Shown here: positions 35,101 through 46,928 of the stretch, in pieces
Layout of the letters: the number at the start of each line of letters is the position of its first letter
Numbering within the stretch: the stretch's first letter is position 1
DNA from: Buxus sempervirens
Lineage: Eukaryota > Streptophyta > Magnoliopsida > Buxales > Buxaceae
Direction: 5' to 3'
Assembly (NCBI GenBank): GCA_947561395.2
Contig: OX387183.1
Coordinates: forward strand, 37,306,901-37,370,900
Length of the DNA: 64,000 bases
Made by a program: the position numbers and the translations under genes
Notes under the pieces: model-generated
What the model was told of the DNA's origin: nothing
Seen by the model: the letters and a program-made list of their open reading frames with translations, nothing else
The model's database searches: none

Positions 35101-37151
35101 TAATAGCCAAGAAAGTGTCAACAAAATTCTAGGCTGAAGCAATAAATACTGCCTGTTATATAAGTAACAGAGTATATGTCAGATCTGGGTGGAAACAAAC
35201 TCCTTATGAAATTTGGTAAGAAAAACAGCCAAACTTGAAATATTTTAGAGTTTTTGGAATTAAATGCTATATCTTAAGGGACAGAGAAAATCTAGGAAAA
35301 TTTGATTCTAGAAGTGATGAAGGAATCTTTCTAGGATATTCTTCTTCTAGTAGAGCATACAGAATTTTTAACTTGCAAAAATCTATTGTAATGGAGTCTA
35401 TTAATGTGTTAATAGATGATGAAGGAATTGACTGTGAATTTTTGCAGGTTGTAGATGAAGAGGATGAAATCAGAGATGCTTCCTCAAGCAATGAAATTGT
35501 TCCTTTGACAAAAACTCTCAAAGACCACCCAACTGAGCAAATTGTTGGAAATATTTCAGATGGAGTAAGAACAAGACATCAATTACATAATGAGGTAAGA
35601 TTTTCTTCTTATCTATCTCAATTTGAGCCAAAATCTTATAAAGATGCCTTGTTGGATGAATCTTGGTTAAATGCTATGCATGAAGAACTAAATCAATTTA
35701 CTAGAAATAATGTATGGGAATTGGTTGAAAGACCCTCTAATCTGAATGTGATAGGAACCAAATGGATTTTTAAGAACAAATCTGATGAGAATGGGATTGT
35801 AACCAGAAATAAAGCTAGGCTTGTTGCTCAGGGATACACCCAAGTAGAAGGAATAGATTTTGATGAAACCTTTGCTCCTGTAGCTAGGTTAGAATCAATC
35901 AGATTACTTTTGTCTATTTCATGCTATTTGAAGTTTAAACTGTTTCAAATGGATGTTAAGGGTGCTTTTTTGAATGGATATCTGAATGAAGAGGTTTATG
36001 TAGAGCAACCTAAAGGATTTGAGGACTCAAATCATCCTAAACATGTTTATAAGCTGAACAAGGCCTTGTATGGACTCAAACAAGCTTCTAGAGCTTGGTA
36101 TGAGAGACTCACCTCTTTCTTACTTGAATCTGGTTTTATGAGAGGAAATGTGGATAAAACTCTTTTTATTCAAAGAGAGTCCAAGCATATTTTGATTGCT
36201 CAAATCTATGTTGATGACATAGTGTTTGGATCTACTTCTGAAAATCATGCTCACTCCTTTGGAGACTTAATGAAGAGTGAATTTGAGATGAGTATGATGG
36301 GTGAACTGAATTTTTTCTTAGGACTTCAGATTTATCAATCTCAACAAGGGATTTTTTTCTCTCAAGCAAAATATGCTAGAAATCTAGTCAAGAGATTCAG
36401 TTTAATTCATGCAAAACATGCTAGGACTCCTATGAGTACTAGCTTAAAGCTTGGAAAAGATGAATCTGGTAAGGATATAGACCCTACCTTGTACAGAGGG
36501 ATGATTGGAAGTCTTCTGTACTTAACAGCAAGTAGACCTGATATAACTTTTAGTGTTGGAGTTTGTGCAAGATATCAGGCTAATCCTAAAGAATCTCATC
36601 TAAATGCTGTGAAAAGGATAATAAAGTATGTAAATGGAACTGTTGATCTGGGAATTTGGTTCTCCAAAGAAACAAACCCATATCTTACTGGATACACTGA
36701 TGCTGATTGGGCTGGGTGTATGGATGATAGAAAAAGCACCTCTGGTGGTTGCTTTTATATGGGTAATAACCTCATTGCTTGGTTAAGCAAAAAGCAAAAC
36801 TCAGTTTCACTGAGTACTGCTGAAGCTGAGTACATTGCTGCAGGAAGCAGTTGTACTCAACTAATTTGGATAAAACAAATTCTATCTGATTATGGTTTAG
36901 ATCAAGACCAAATGATTCTCTTCTGTGACAATCAAAGTGCCATAAATATTTCCAAAAATCATGTTCAACACTCAAGGACTAAACATATAGACATCAGGCA
37001 TCACTTTATAAGAGAGTTAATTGAAGACAAAACTGTTATGATTGAATATATATCTACTGAAAAACAGTTAGCTGATATTTTCACTAAACCTTTAGATCAG
37101 AACAGATTTGAAACTCTTAGGAAATCCCTAGGAGTATGCTCTCAAAACTGA
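32195..37151 (+). pseudogene. Copia 2 gag-pol polyprotein, broken
   Basis: Same domain order as copy 1 and full length: gag with two CCHC knuckles, protease (LDSGCSRHMC), integrase with its zinc region intact in sequence (CGPCNQGK), RT (YVDDI at 36207) and RNase H. Breaks: TGA at 33152-33154 (copy 1 TGG), TAG at 33326-33328 (copy 1 CAG), an extra A in the A6 run at 34591-34596 causing a frameshift, TAG at 35130-35132 (copy 1 TGG), and TAA at 35217-35219 with local change. The stretch from 35235 to 37151, from the integrase C-terminus to the end of RNase H, stays open. Copy 1 and copy 2 complement each other at every break. Confidence 0.93.
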
Positions 37152-38398
37152 AAATCAGGTTCTGTTTTGAGTTAATTTAGATGTAAAATGATTTACATGT
37201 CTGTTCAAAATGAATTTATGTGTTCTTGATACTAAAATCTTAATTCAAGAAGCTTGAGTCTATGCATATTGACAGAAATGTTGTGTTCTCAACTATCATT
37301 TTTGTCTTAAACACCTTTGTGTATTGAAGTTTATTGTGTGTTGAAGCTTGGGATATATAGGCTATCACCTTTATGAAAAGAAAAGTTTTGGAAATGGCTG
37401 CCATAGAGATTAGAGTGAAAGCCACTGTAATTCTCAAAAAGAAAAAGAGAAAGAAGGTATATTCTTGGAATGAACTGTAAACTCAGGTTTTTTAAGGGTC
37501 AATGCCTTCTACAAAAAGAAAAGAAAAAGAGATCAGAAAAGGCTACCTATCTCTGATGTGCGAAAGCCACCAAAATGAAGTTTGAGGTATGTCTATACTT
37601 TCCAAGTATGATTACACTAAAATAGCTTTCCATATGCAAAAAGTGTAAAAGTCAAAAATATTTCACACACTACACAAGCAATGTTTCATTAATATGCATG
37701 TGTGCTCAATATCTTGAAGAAAATTTATAGTATGAGAAACCATGAAGGAAATTTTGGTCATAGATATGAAATGTGTCACATCTGAATTAACCTTGATAGG
37801 TTCTTCATGATCAGTTTTGTGATAAGTACTTCTTAGATTGAATAAAAGTTGATTATCCGGATGATTTTTAGTTTAGTTAAAATCTTAGCTTTGTGTTTAG
37901 ATGTATGAGTTTTTCATGAAGAATAGTTCAAACTCTTTTTATAAATTTTTGCCTTGTGAGTATGTTTTTTCTTGTTTGTGCATGTGCACCTTCTACGTCG
38001 CTAGAAGCGTGCCGGTAGCCTTCTCCTTTCTTCATGCTTTGGCACCTGCCCTGTTAAGCGTCGCCGGATGCACGCTGGCAGCGTGTTCTTTTTGTCTATA
38101 AAAAGGTGAAATCTGTTTCACTTTTTTACCTCTGTTTTTTTTCTTACCTGCGGCTCTCCTCGGTCCTCGCGTCGTGGTCATTTCTTTGCCTTCGTGCTTA
38201 CCTTCCTTCACCTTGTCCACTGTTCAGGTAAAATTTTTTTTTACTGTCTTCGTCTTGCTTCTTCATTTTTCTTCTTCCTTTTACAGTGTTCTCTCGTTCT
38301 TCTAAGTTAGGGTTTGGTAGATTGTTCTGCCATTAGGGCTTTGTCGAGCTTTGCTTGTGTTCTTCTCTCTCGTCTATTTTTTTCTGTTTTTTTCCATC
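37152..38398 (+). other. Copia 2 region between pol and the third ORF
   Basis: Non-coding and similar to 25096-26354. It includes TATAAAAAG (38097-38105) and a donor-like CAG|GTAAAA (38227|38228) in the leader of the third ORF. Confidence 0.78.
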
Positions 38399-38873
38399 AT
38401 GCCTCCCAAGAAGAAGTCTAGAACTGATTCTCCTTCCACCTCTTCTCCACTAGTAAGAACCTCACCGGTTGTCTCTTCTCCACCGGTGAGACCCCCTTCC
38501 CCTTCTCATTCCTCTGAACCATTCATTGGAAATGGTTTATCTGATTTTAATGAGTTCTTCAAGCACAGGCCACTCCTTTTGGAAAGGGCCATTAAGCTTG
38601 ATTCCTTTTCTGAATCTCCTCTCTTCTCATTGTTTTCGGACAATGGTTGGAAAAAATTTGCTTTGATAAGTGGTTTTGCATATCCTGGCCTGGTTAGAGA
38701 ATTCTATTCGAACCTCCACCATCTTCATCTGGCCAATTGTAAGCACCTCATTTTTGCGCTCCCAGAAAAACCAAAAATGAGAAACCCTGGACAGAAAGTC
38801 AAACCCTAAAGGGGTGAAAAGTTGACTTTTTGATCAAGCGAAAATTGGCCACCTCGCTTTATGCCATTGGATA

Positions 38874-39750
38874 GAGAATCTCGACACGGTTCCAACGCAA
38901 CTGAGTTTGCAGGAATCGGGGTCCGGATGAAAGTTCTGCGGGCGGTCAAACTTGAGCAAAGCCAAAAGTTGACTTTCTGGTAAAATCCTATCCAGAGGCC
39001 TACCCCTAGGTCATTGGATAGAGAATCTCGACACGGTTCCAACACAACTGAGTTTGCAGGAATCGGGGTCCGGATGAAGGTTTGGCGGGCGGTCAAACTT
39101 GAGCAGAGCCAAAAGTTGACTTTCTGCTAAAATCCGATCAAGAGGCCTACCCCTAGGTCATTGGATAGAGAATCTTGACACGGTTCCAACGCAACTGAGT
39201 TTGCAGGAATCGGGGTCCAGATGAAGGTTTGGCAGGCGGTCAAACTTGAGCAGAGCCAAACGTTGACTTTCTGCTAAAATCCGATCCAAAGGCCTACCCC
39301 TAGGTCATTGGATAGAGAATCTCGACACTGTTCCAATGCAACTGAGTTTGCAGGAATCGGGGTCCGGATGAAGGTTCTGCGGGCGGTAAAACTTGAGCAA
39401 AGCCAAAAGTTGACTTTCTGGTAAAATCCGATCCAAAGGCCTACCCCTAGGTCATTGGATAGAGAATCTCGACACGGTTCCAACGCAACTGAGTTTGCAG
39501 GAATCGGGGTCCGAATGAAGGTTCTGCGGGCGGTCAAACTTGAGCAAGGCCAAAAGTGGATTTTCTGCTAAAATCCAATCCGAAGGCCTACCCCTAGGTC
39601 ATTGGATAGAGGGCGCCGATACAATTCTAACGCAACTGAGTTTGCCCAGATCGGAGCCCAGGTGAAGAAAATATGAGCTGACGAAGTTTCCGAGCAGCAA
39701 AACCGGCGAACTGCGCACGTGGCAAAAAGCTGCACACGTGGCGAGTTGCG
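38874..39750 (+). repeat. 147-bp subrepeats in solo LTR copy 2
   Basis: The GAGAATC position falls at 38874, 39021, 39168, 39315 and 39462, with a diverged sixth unit near 39609. All intervals are 147. Confidence 0.92.
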
Positions 39751-40018
39751 CAGGAAAATATCTCGGGGATCAAATCCGTAAATATCCAAACATTCAAAAT
39801 ATCCCAGGGACTAAATCTGTAAAAATCCGAGAATATCAGATTAAATTGAAATTGGCCAGGCACTAAATCTGAATTTTTAAGATTTTTTCGACCGGCGAGC
39901 GGCGGCATTAATTTTTTTGTCATGATTATGTCGTTCGAGCGGACGTGGCGAGCGGCATGCACTCACCTTGAGCTGGGCGCCAAAGTGAGCGGCACCCCTT
40001 CTCCCTTGCCTATATAAG
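39716..40018 (+). promoter_or_regulatory. Promoter of solo LTR copy 2
   Basis: CACGTGGC at 39716-39723 and 39735-39742, TATATAAG at 40011-40018 followed by CCGCGCG. Confidence 0.65.
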
Positions 40019-42490
40019 CCGCGCGACTTTCTCGCGCAAGGGGTTCGGACATTTTTTTCTGGGGTTGGGATTTTTGAGGGTGCGAAGAGTTTTTAGGGTT
40101 GGAAGATTTCTAGAAAAAAAAAAGCTAAGTGTTCGGATTTTGGAGGGTTCGAAGAGTTTTTGGTTTGTTCTTCGTCGGGTTTTGGGTTTTCCTCAACTGA
40201 CTCCCTTCTCCTTCTTCTTCCCTCACCCGAAGCCCCCCCCCCCCCCTCTTCATCCCTGGTTGCCTCCTAGAAAACCCCAAGCGCCTCACCCTTCTTTGGT
40301 TCTCCTCCAGTTCAACCTAAGCAAGTGGAAGCTTGCTACTGTTGGTGAGGAAAAGAGGAGGCTCCAGCTGCTGTCCGGCTTCGAGGAGGCTCCCCCACTC
40401 AGCTCTAGAACTCCAGAACCACCAGGTAAACATCCCTGTTACATTGGGTTACACATATATGAATATGCGATGTTTCTTTTGTAAGCCGGTCTTATTCGGT
40501 GGTATAAGACCACTGCCATGAAAGCTTGCCATGATTTTTTTTTCTTTTCACTCCCATCCGATGAAGACCACCAAGCAAGGAAGAGGAAGATGCATGGGTT
40601 GCTCGCGTCGAAAAGGGAGCATGTTCCCCAAGTTCCCTTCATCTAATGTACCCCTGTAAACCCCCCTTCTCCTTCCCTTCTCCCCAAATGTCTGCATGCA
40701 TGCACAGAGTTTAGGTACATGCGTAGGTGAAAAAAATTAGGTTTCCATGTTGCATAGGCAACCTCTGTTTATTAGTGTTTTTTTTCTCTTGTTGTTTTAT
40801 TGCTTGCTATACTTGCTAACATGCTCCCCCAACCCCCCCTGCCGTATGCTGCTTGCTCCTTGTTGTGTCCCTGTAAGCATGCTCCCATCACCCCATTAAT
40901 TGTCTGTAGTTAGGCCTGTGTTGTTTTGTGAGAATCGGGTTTGGTTTTCCTTTTTTCAAGAGATATGGAGTTGTGTCTTTGAGCAGTTAGATTAAATCCA
41001 AAACTAGTTGGGAAGTGTTCTGGGCATATTAGGAGGCTAGTGGAACAATTACAGGCCGAAAAAGATCGGCCAGAGATGGATATCTCGAAGTAACAGAGAG
41101 TTGAAAATCGCAGTGAGTAGCCGCCCACTTGGTGCTCACTTGCGCTCACCTAGGAAGTAGGCGCCCTTTTAATTTCACTGCCCGCCGAGCTGGCACCCAC
41201 TTGGCGCTCAACTCGCGCTCACTTAAGACCATGCGCGATTCTCGTGCTAAGCTGGCGCCCATCTCGCGCCCACTTGGCGCTCACTTAAAACCATGCACAA
41301 TTCTGGCGCCCATCTCGCGCCCACTTGGCGCTCAGCTCGCGCTCACTTAGTATCGAGTGAGCGCCAGGTCCAAATTTTGCCTGGTTCTTAGCCGCCTACT
41401 GGCGCTCACTTCAGGAAGTGAGCGCATACCCCTAAAACATGCCGAATTGCTAGATTTTTGAAAAATTCTGAAAATACCCTTGGACCCAGCACAATGAGCC
41501 AATTTTTTTTCTAATAGAGTGTCAATCTTGTGTATTTTCTTGTTGTGATTATTGCTGGATGTGAGTGTCATTTCCGAACCGAACCGGATAAACCAACAAG
41601 GTTTCCAGGTCACCCGGAAACCCGACATGGGACTTGGACCCCCGGTCCAACTTGACTTCCAGTGGGCCTTCCAACGGGGCCCACCAAGCCCAATAAACAC
41701 CAAAGCATGCCATTAAATAACTTAAGTAAAATGAACAATTTGAACCGGGCGGGCCAAACCCAATGCGGCCCACCCGAGCCTTATTATGTGTAATGAATAT
41801 GAGAATTGCATGGTTTGGCCGAGACCAAGGGCTAGGGCCTATCGGGCCCGCCAAAGCCCGCTAACCGAACCAAGTTAGGGTGCAAGCCCTAAACTTCAAA
41901 GAACTGGGCTTTCAAGCCCCAAACCTGGATCACGGGCCCCAAGCCCAGTGACCAGCCCATTGTGGCAAATTAAAAAGAGAAAATAAAATTACTTGGCCAC
42001 CATGTGGGCCCACCTAAGGGGCCCACAAATCAATCTGGCCCACCTTTTGCATGGAAAAACACTTAAAGCTCCAAACTTGAACCCTAATGTGAAATCAATT
42101 CACTTAAACTAAGCCCACAGGGCCTCCTAGGTTAGACAGAGGCCCACCAAGGGCACACAGGCTTACCCAAGCCCAACATGGACGCCATGGGCCTTCCAAC
42201 GAGGCCCACCCAATTAGACTCAGACAATTCAAGTAAGCAAAGATAAAATCAACTAAAGGGACCCACACCACTCAGGTGGTCCCGCCAAACTTAACCAAAC
42301 TGTATATCGGATTAGGAATCGGGTGAGACCAATGTAAGCTGACTCAAACCAGGGAACCCACGGGACCCGTCATCCGACGGGGTGGACCGGGGTGTCTACG
42401 GACTTCCCCGGACCACAACCGAGACCCTACTTAGAATCTCAAAGCCGCAGACCAAAAAGCCCTAATAGACAAGATTAGGCACCCAGGTGT

Positions 42491-42522
42491 CCGCCTGCAC
42501 CCCATCAGGCGGTGGCGACTCC
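42491..42522 (+). other. U5 hairpin and primer-site-like motif of solo LTR copy 2
   Basis: Arms CCGCCTG (42491-42497) and CAGGCGG (42506-42512), then TGGCGACTCC (42513-42522). Both arms differ from the CTGCCTG/CAGGCAG form at the paired position. Confidence 0.75.
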
Positions 42523-43513
42523 GAATTTTCCCGTGCCGCGTTTCCGACGCGCGCACACCAATCAAGGCTTTGTCAAAGCCTATGTCAGGGGCATCTCTTT
42601 CGACTTCTCGAAAGAGCTTATCTCATCTCTTCTAGAACTGCCCCTTGTTGATTCTCCCTCCTTTGATTTTTTTGATTCTCACTCTGATCCTCCCATGGAG
42701 TCAATCATTTCTTCTTTGATTGTTTAGGGTGCTCCCACCTCCATAAAAAATAAGCCCAGCTATCTTCCTCATGGCTCTCTCCAAGATCTTCTCAGGATCT
42801 TGAATCTGTTTCTTTGTGCTTCTCTTGTTCCCTCAGATCATCATTCTGAGATTTCTCACTCTAGAGCTAGACTTCTTCATGCTATCTGGAACAGAGACAG
42901 TGTCTGTCTTCCATCAATCATCTTCAATCAAATCCTTCAGTCTCGGAATTTAAAATCCAAGACTGCTGCTCTTCCATTTGGGATTTTCATCTCTTTCATG
43001 TGCATTCACCAGGGGATCTTACCTGATCCTGTTGAATTGATCATTCATCCCAAACCTCCCATTGATGCCTCCACCCTCACCCGAAGCAAACGAGCAAATC
43101 CTTTTCGGTTGGCTTCTTCTTCGGAGCCTTCTTCTTCTCCCCCCTCTTTGTCCAGTTCTGATGCTACGGCAATCCTGGACAAATTGAATTCCATGCAAGC
43201 CTCCCAGGAGGCTTTCAATTCTGAGGTTAGGGCTCACATGCTCATGATGAGCATGTTCAAATCAGAGACCCAGGAGAAGCTAGAGAAGCTTGCAAAGGAT
43301 GTTGATTTTGCTTGTGGCGAGGTGCAAAGGGATGTTGCTGCTCAGCAATGAATGCAAAACGAAGCTGATCATTTTCTGAGCAGCATTCGAAGAACTCAGC
43401 TGGAGATGGATCACAAGCTCTGTTGGTTGCACTCCCGGTCCCAAGATGCTTATCGGCATTACTCCAGAACTTGGGATCCGAAACCTCCTTCCAGAAAGGG
43501 GGAGTCATTTTGA

Positions 43514-43851
43514 TGATGTTGCTACTGGTGCTGGTTGCTGGTTGATGGATGCTGGTTGAGGATCATCAAGTTGTTTTTTGTTGTTTGTTCTGTTGGTTTG
43601 TGTTTTTTTTTGGTTGGTCTTTGGGGTTTCTGGACGTAGGTTTACGGGGGAGTTTTCGTTTGGCTGAATGTGTATATATTTGCTGAACAATGTATATCTC
43701 GTCTGAATACTGTATATTGTCTCTTGAAATGAATGAAAATCTGTGTTCCCTCTTATCATTGTGTTTTGAATGTTTAAATGGAATTCAATATCTGAATTTG
43801 ATAAAAAGCAATATTGTAAGTTTGTTGTCAGGCATTTGCCAAGGGGGAGAT
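43514..43851 (+). other. Copia 2 3' untranslated region and polypurine tract
   Basis: Non-coding, G/T-rich. It ends AAGGGGGAGA (43841-43850), the polypurine tract, one base before LTR3. Confidence 0.85.
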
Positions 43852-45076
43852 TGTAAGTGTGAAAACTCACACTCCTTATATGGCAAATGTTTGACAAATT
43901 ATATCCTCTAATAATCTTCAAGATGTGCAGAATCAAAATATAAATTCTACGAATTTAGTAAAGAGGAAAGTGAGGCTGCCACACAGCTACCACACCGCTG
44001 GTAGCTCAAGGAAATGTAAAGACTTCTAAAAGAAGAACATTTCGTAAAGGCACTTGCAATGAAGAACGCCGCTACCACTCCGCTGGCTGCGCATAAGTGA
44101 TATAGCACTTTGAAAGTAAAGCACGCGTACCGGCTTCGTAAGGCAACGCCGACACGCCGCTGGCAGCGCAAAGCAAGAGTGAAGAGTCTACAAATCAGCT
44201 ATGCACATGCCACATAGCAGCGAGCTAGCAGCGAGCTAGCAGCGCGCTCTTAACTGAGTCTTTTGGATTTGAGCGGGATTTGTGTTCGCTTCCAGCCGTC
44301 TACCCCAATCGCACCACGACGCCACCAGCGCTCGACGCGATCTGAGATTTCTTCTTTAAATAGACGAGCTGTATTCTTTTTGAAGTGACTTTTTTCTTTT
44401 GATTAATCTGTTGTAGATCTTGAGGTGTTCGAGATTCATTCAATTGATCTTTAGAGAGTCGGTGATCGAGTGAGGGGGAGATCTAAGAGAGATCACCTGG
44501 AATTGAAGTTAGAGGATTCTTCTTCAGTTCGGAACTTCACTTGATCGTGAGATCTCCTGGATTGGTGATCGATCTTGTTTTGATGCATAGGTGGATTCCT
44601 ATTGCATTGGATCATCTCAGTGGACTCTGAGGTGATTTTCACGATCTGGATTGATCGTGAATTACAGCTTGTGGATTCAAGCTGTGTTGCAGTTCGTGGA
44701 TTCGAGCTGTGGATCTGGATTGATCGTCACTTGCAGCTTGTGGATTCAAGCTGTGTTGTAGTTTGTGGATTCGAGCTGTGGATCTGGATAGATCGTCTTT
44801 TGCAACTTGTGGATTCAAGTTGTGCTACAGTTCGTGGATTCAAGCTGTGGATTGCTGTTGAGTAAGTTAAATTGTAAAGGTTAAGTGTGTCTTCCTTTGT
44901 AATTGACTTTTATTCAATAGTGGAGATTCTAAGGGTTAGTCGCCTCATATAGACTCGAGGTTTTTCCTGGATCTGGATTCAGGTTTCCTCGTATAATCTC
45001 TGTGTGTTGTTTCCGCATTGTTAAGTTTTTAATTGTTGTAGATCATGGACCTTTAGAGTAGTTCTCTACTCTTTCA
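43852..45076 (+). mobile_element. Copia LTR3
   Basis: 1225 bp, TGTAAGTGTG to CTCTTTCA, with three 69-base subrepeats (44645, 44714, 44783). Its left half differs from LTR1 and LTR2 at many sites (around 43960-44330); its right half matches LTR2. Confidence 0.92.
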
Positions 45077-45784
45077 CCCTTGAAGCTCACACAGTGGCTG
45101 GAGAGCCCCCTTTCAGCAGCAACAGCAATCTCCTCCACTTCTTGCTTGAGTGAGGATGAAGAAGAAGAGAAAAAGAAGGGGTAAAATGGTCTTACAAAGG
45201 GGTTAGAAGGTTGTGGGAGCAAAGAGGTGTGGAGAGGGAGGTTTTCGGATCAGAGAGAGTGGGGGAGAGGAGGTGGAAAACAGCCAAAGGGAGCCAACCC
45301 CTGTCTAGATTTCGGGTTTGCTATTTATAGAAAATAGGGACAAAACCGCACATACAGTGCGGTTTATGTGCAGTTTGGTCAAAACCGCACAGTAGGTGCG
45401 GTTTGGTCTGAACAGCAGGGTATGTGCAGTTTGGTCTAAACCGCAAGGTATGTGCGGTTCAGCCACGTCTTTTCAGCAATGATTAGGGGACAAACTGCGC
45501 AGGCGTAGACTGACAAACCATGCAACCGCACTGTAAGTGCGGTTACTTTTCGTACGCCGCTTGCGCTGATTGGCTCGCGCAAATGGTGGCGAAAAAAAAT
45601 CAACCACACACCATATGTGGTTGCAGCAAATCTTTCAGATTTGCCTTTTTCTCTACCCTTTTGGCTTGAGTTGACGGCTGAGGCGACTCAGCCGCCCACT
45701 CAAACGAATCATGCTCCTCCAATTTTTTATTATTTCCCATTTATCTTAGCATATTTTGGTTTGATCAAAATTTGGATGCTTACA
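45077..45784 (-). mobile_element. Split solo LTR (minus strand), right piece
   Basis: Continuation of 18065-18846. It holds the reverse TATA box (CTATTTATA, 45321-45329), a word cluster of ACCGCACATACAGTGCGGT type (45341-45560) using the same word as the left piece, and ends GGATGCTTACA, the reverse complement of a TGTAAGCATCC LTR start. GATGA follows at 45785-45789. Confidence 0.85.
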
Positions 45785-46928
45785 GATGATTTACTGCTTT
45801 AAATAATAATTACGTGGGTGACACGCACAAGGGAGACTACATGGATGATCCGACCCTGAATGAATTGTTGATGCTGCATCTCTTCTCTACCAAAACCTAG
45901 ACCTCTCTAACAGCCACCCTTCTGATTCCTATGAACTTGTTTTTGGGATGGTATTAGCCCCACGCTCCCGTGGCATGACGGGGAAAACAGGGTAAACCCA
46001 TCTCCTCAGGTTTCTAGATTCCTTAACGCCACCAGTTTCTTATCGTGGTACGCGAGGGTCTAGTACTTGGTCTAGACCCTTGTAGGCGGATGCCTCGGGC
46101 TGGGTACCCTTCCCTACTTATCGCTTCTGAATAAACCAAGACTTGTTTGGATGTGATGCAAATGATGGAAACAAAAAAAATAAAATCAATTTAAAACCCA
46201 AGGGTCCATCAGGGGCAGCAACCCCCGCCTTTTTGCATCAAACTGAGTTAACCCTAGATCGCGGGCTACCTTAGCCCTAATTTAGGATGCCACCCAAATC
46301 TTGATCAGGGGAGCCACCCCAGATCCATGCATCGAGTCCCGTGAGCCATGGGCCTAACCCATTGAGTCAGCTGGAAGTACTCTAAGTCTAAGTCGGCCTT
46401 TTTGAGCAGATGAAAGCAGGCCGGATCAGATAGTTAGACAGAAGCAGGCCAGATCAAGGCAGGGGCAAAACCCTAGATCTAGGAATTCAGCTTACCTGCC
46501 TTGAAGCAAACTTTTACCCTCTTTTTGGGCTCCCAACAACCCTAAAGGTGAACTCTTTGTAGGTTTTTGTAAATACCATGTAAATTTTGCCCTCGATGGC
46601 AAGTTGTAAGTTTGTTGAGGACCGATTCCTAAAACAGATGAAAGGAAAGAGGGCAACAAGGACTTGGATGTGCTTCCCTCACACAAGTATGTCTAGGAGT
46701 CGAACCTCAATTGGTGCCAACCCGTTAGGACCACACACCTTGTATGCTTGGATTTAATTTATGTATTTACTCTTGTTTACTACTTTGCTGATTCTTGAAA
46801 ATGCTGCGAGAAATGGTGATGTTCACCCCTTTTATCTAATTTCTGCAATTTCTCATGCATGCTTTAGACTAATTGAGAGATCTGGTATGGAATCCTAATT
46901 GATTCAGAATTTCAATTGGATAGTCGGT
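45785..46928 (+). other. G2 leader, second part, up to ORF1
   Basis: Non-coding. It aligns with G1 165-1190 through GGGTGACACGCAC, GGGATGGTATTAGC, and CCCAGATCCATGCAT. No open frame with family resemblance. Confidence 0.7.

Larger units (their letters stand above)
38738..42557 (+). mobile_element. Solo LTR (family A, copy 2), 3820 bp, in the copia 2 third ORF
   Basis: From TGTAAGCACC to GCGCGCACA, flanked by CCAAT (38733-38737 and 42558-42562). It contains 147-bp subrepeats, paired G-boxes (39716-39723, 39735-39742), TATATAAG (40011), a donor-like CAG|GTAAA (after 40425), a GGCGCTCAC-type word cluster (41120-41435), GGGCC blocks and the U5 hairpin. The layout closely matches the copy at 59850. 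Confidence 0.95.
38399..43513 (+). pseudogene. Copia 2 third ORF, interrupted by a solo LTR and stops
   Basis: The ATG at 38399 (MPPKKKSRTDSPSTSS) reads in one frame through GLVREFYSNLHHLHLAN to the solo LTR at 38738. After the LTR and the second CCAAT it resumes with QGFVKAYVRGISFDFSK. TAG at 42725-42727 and TGA at 43349-43351 (CGA in copy 1) break the rest, which ends GESF at 43513. This copy lacks the frameshift of copy 1 near 26662. Domain content and uncertainty are as for copy 1. Confidence 0.8.
18958..45076 (+). mobile_element. Tandem Ty1/copia (Sirevirus-type) complex LTR-internal-LTR-internal-LTR
   Basis: Three LTRs of one family (18958-20141, 28130-29359, 43852-45076) alternate with two internal regions in the same orientation, each with primer site, gag-pol, a third ORF and a polypurine tract. 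The bases outside LTR1 (GACAC) and LTR3 (CCCTT) do not match. The middle LTR is a hybrid of the outer two, as expected if two neighbouring elements recombined through their LTRs. Confidence 0.88.

Noticed and set aside
38738..42557. Complete LTR element with its own internal region
   Set aside because: There is a single TG...CA unit with perfect flanking CCAAT and no second LTR or coding domain, so it is a solo LTR.
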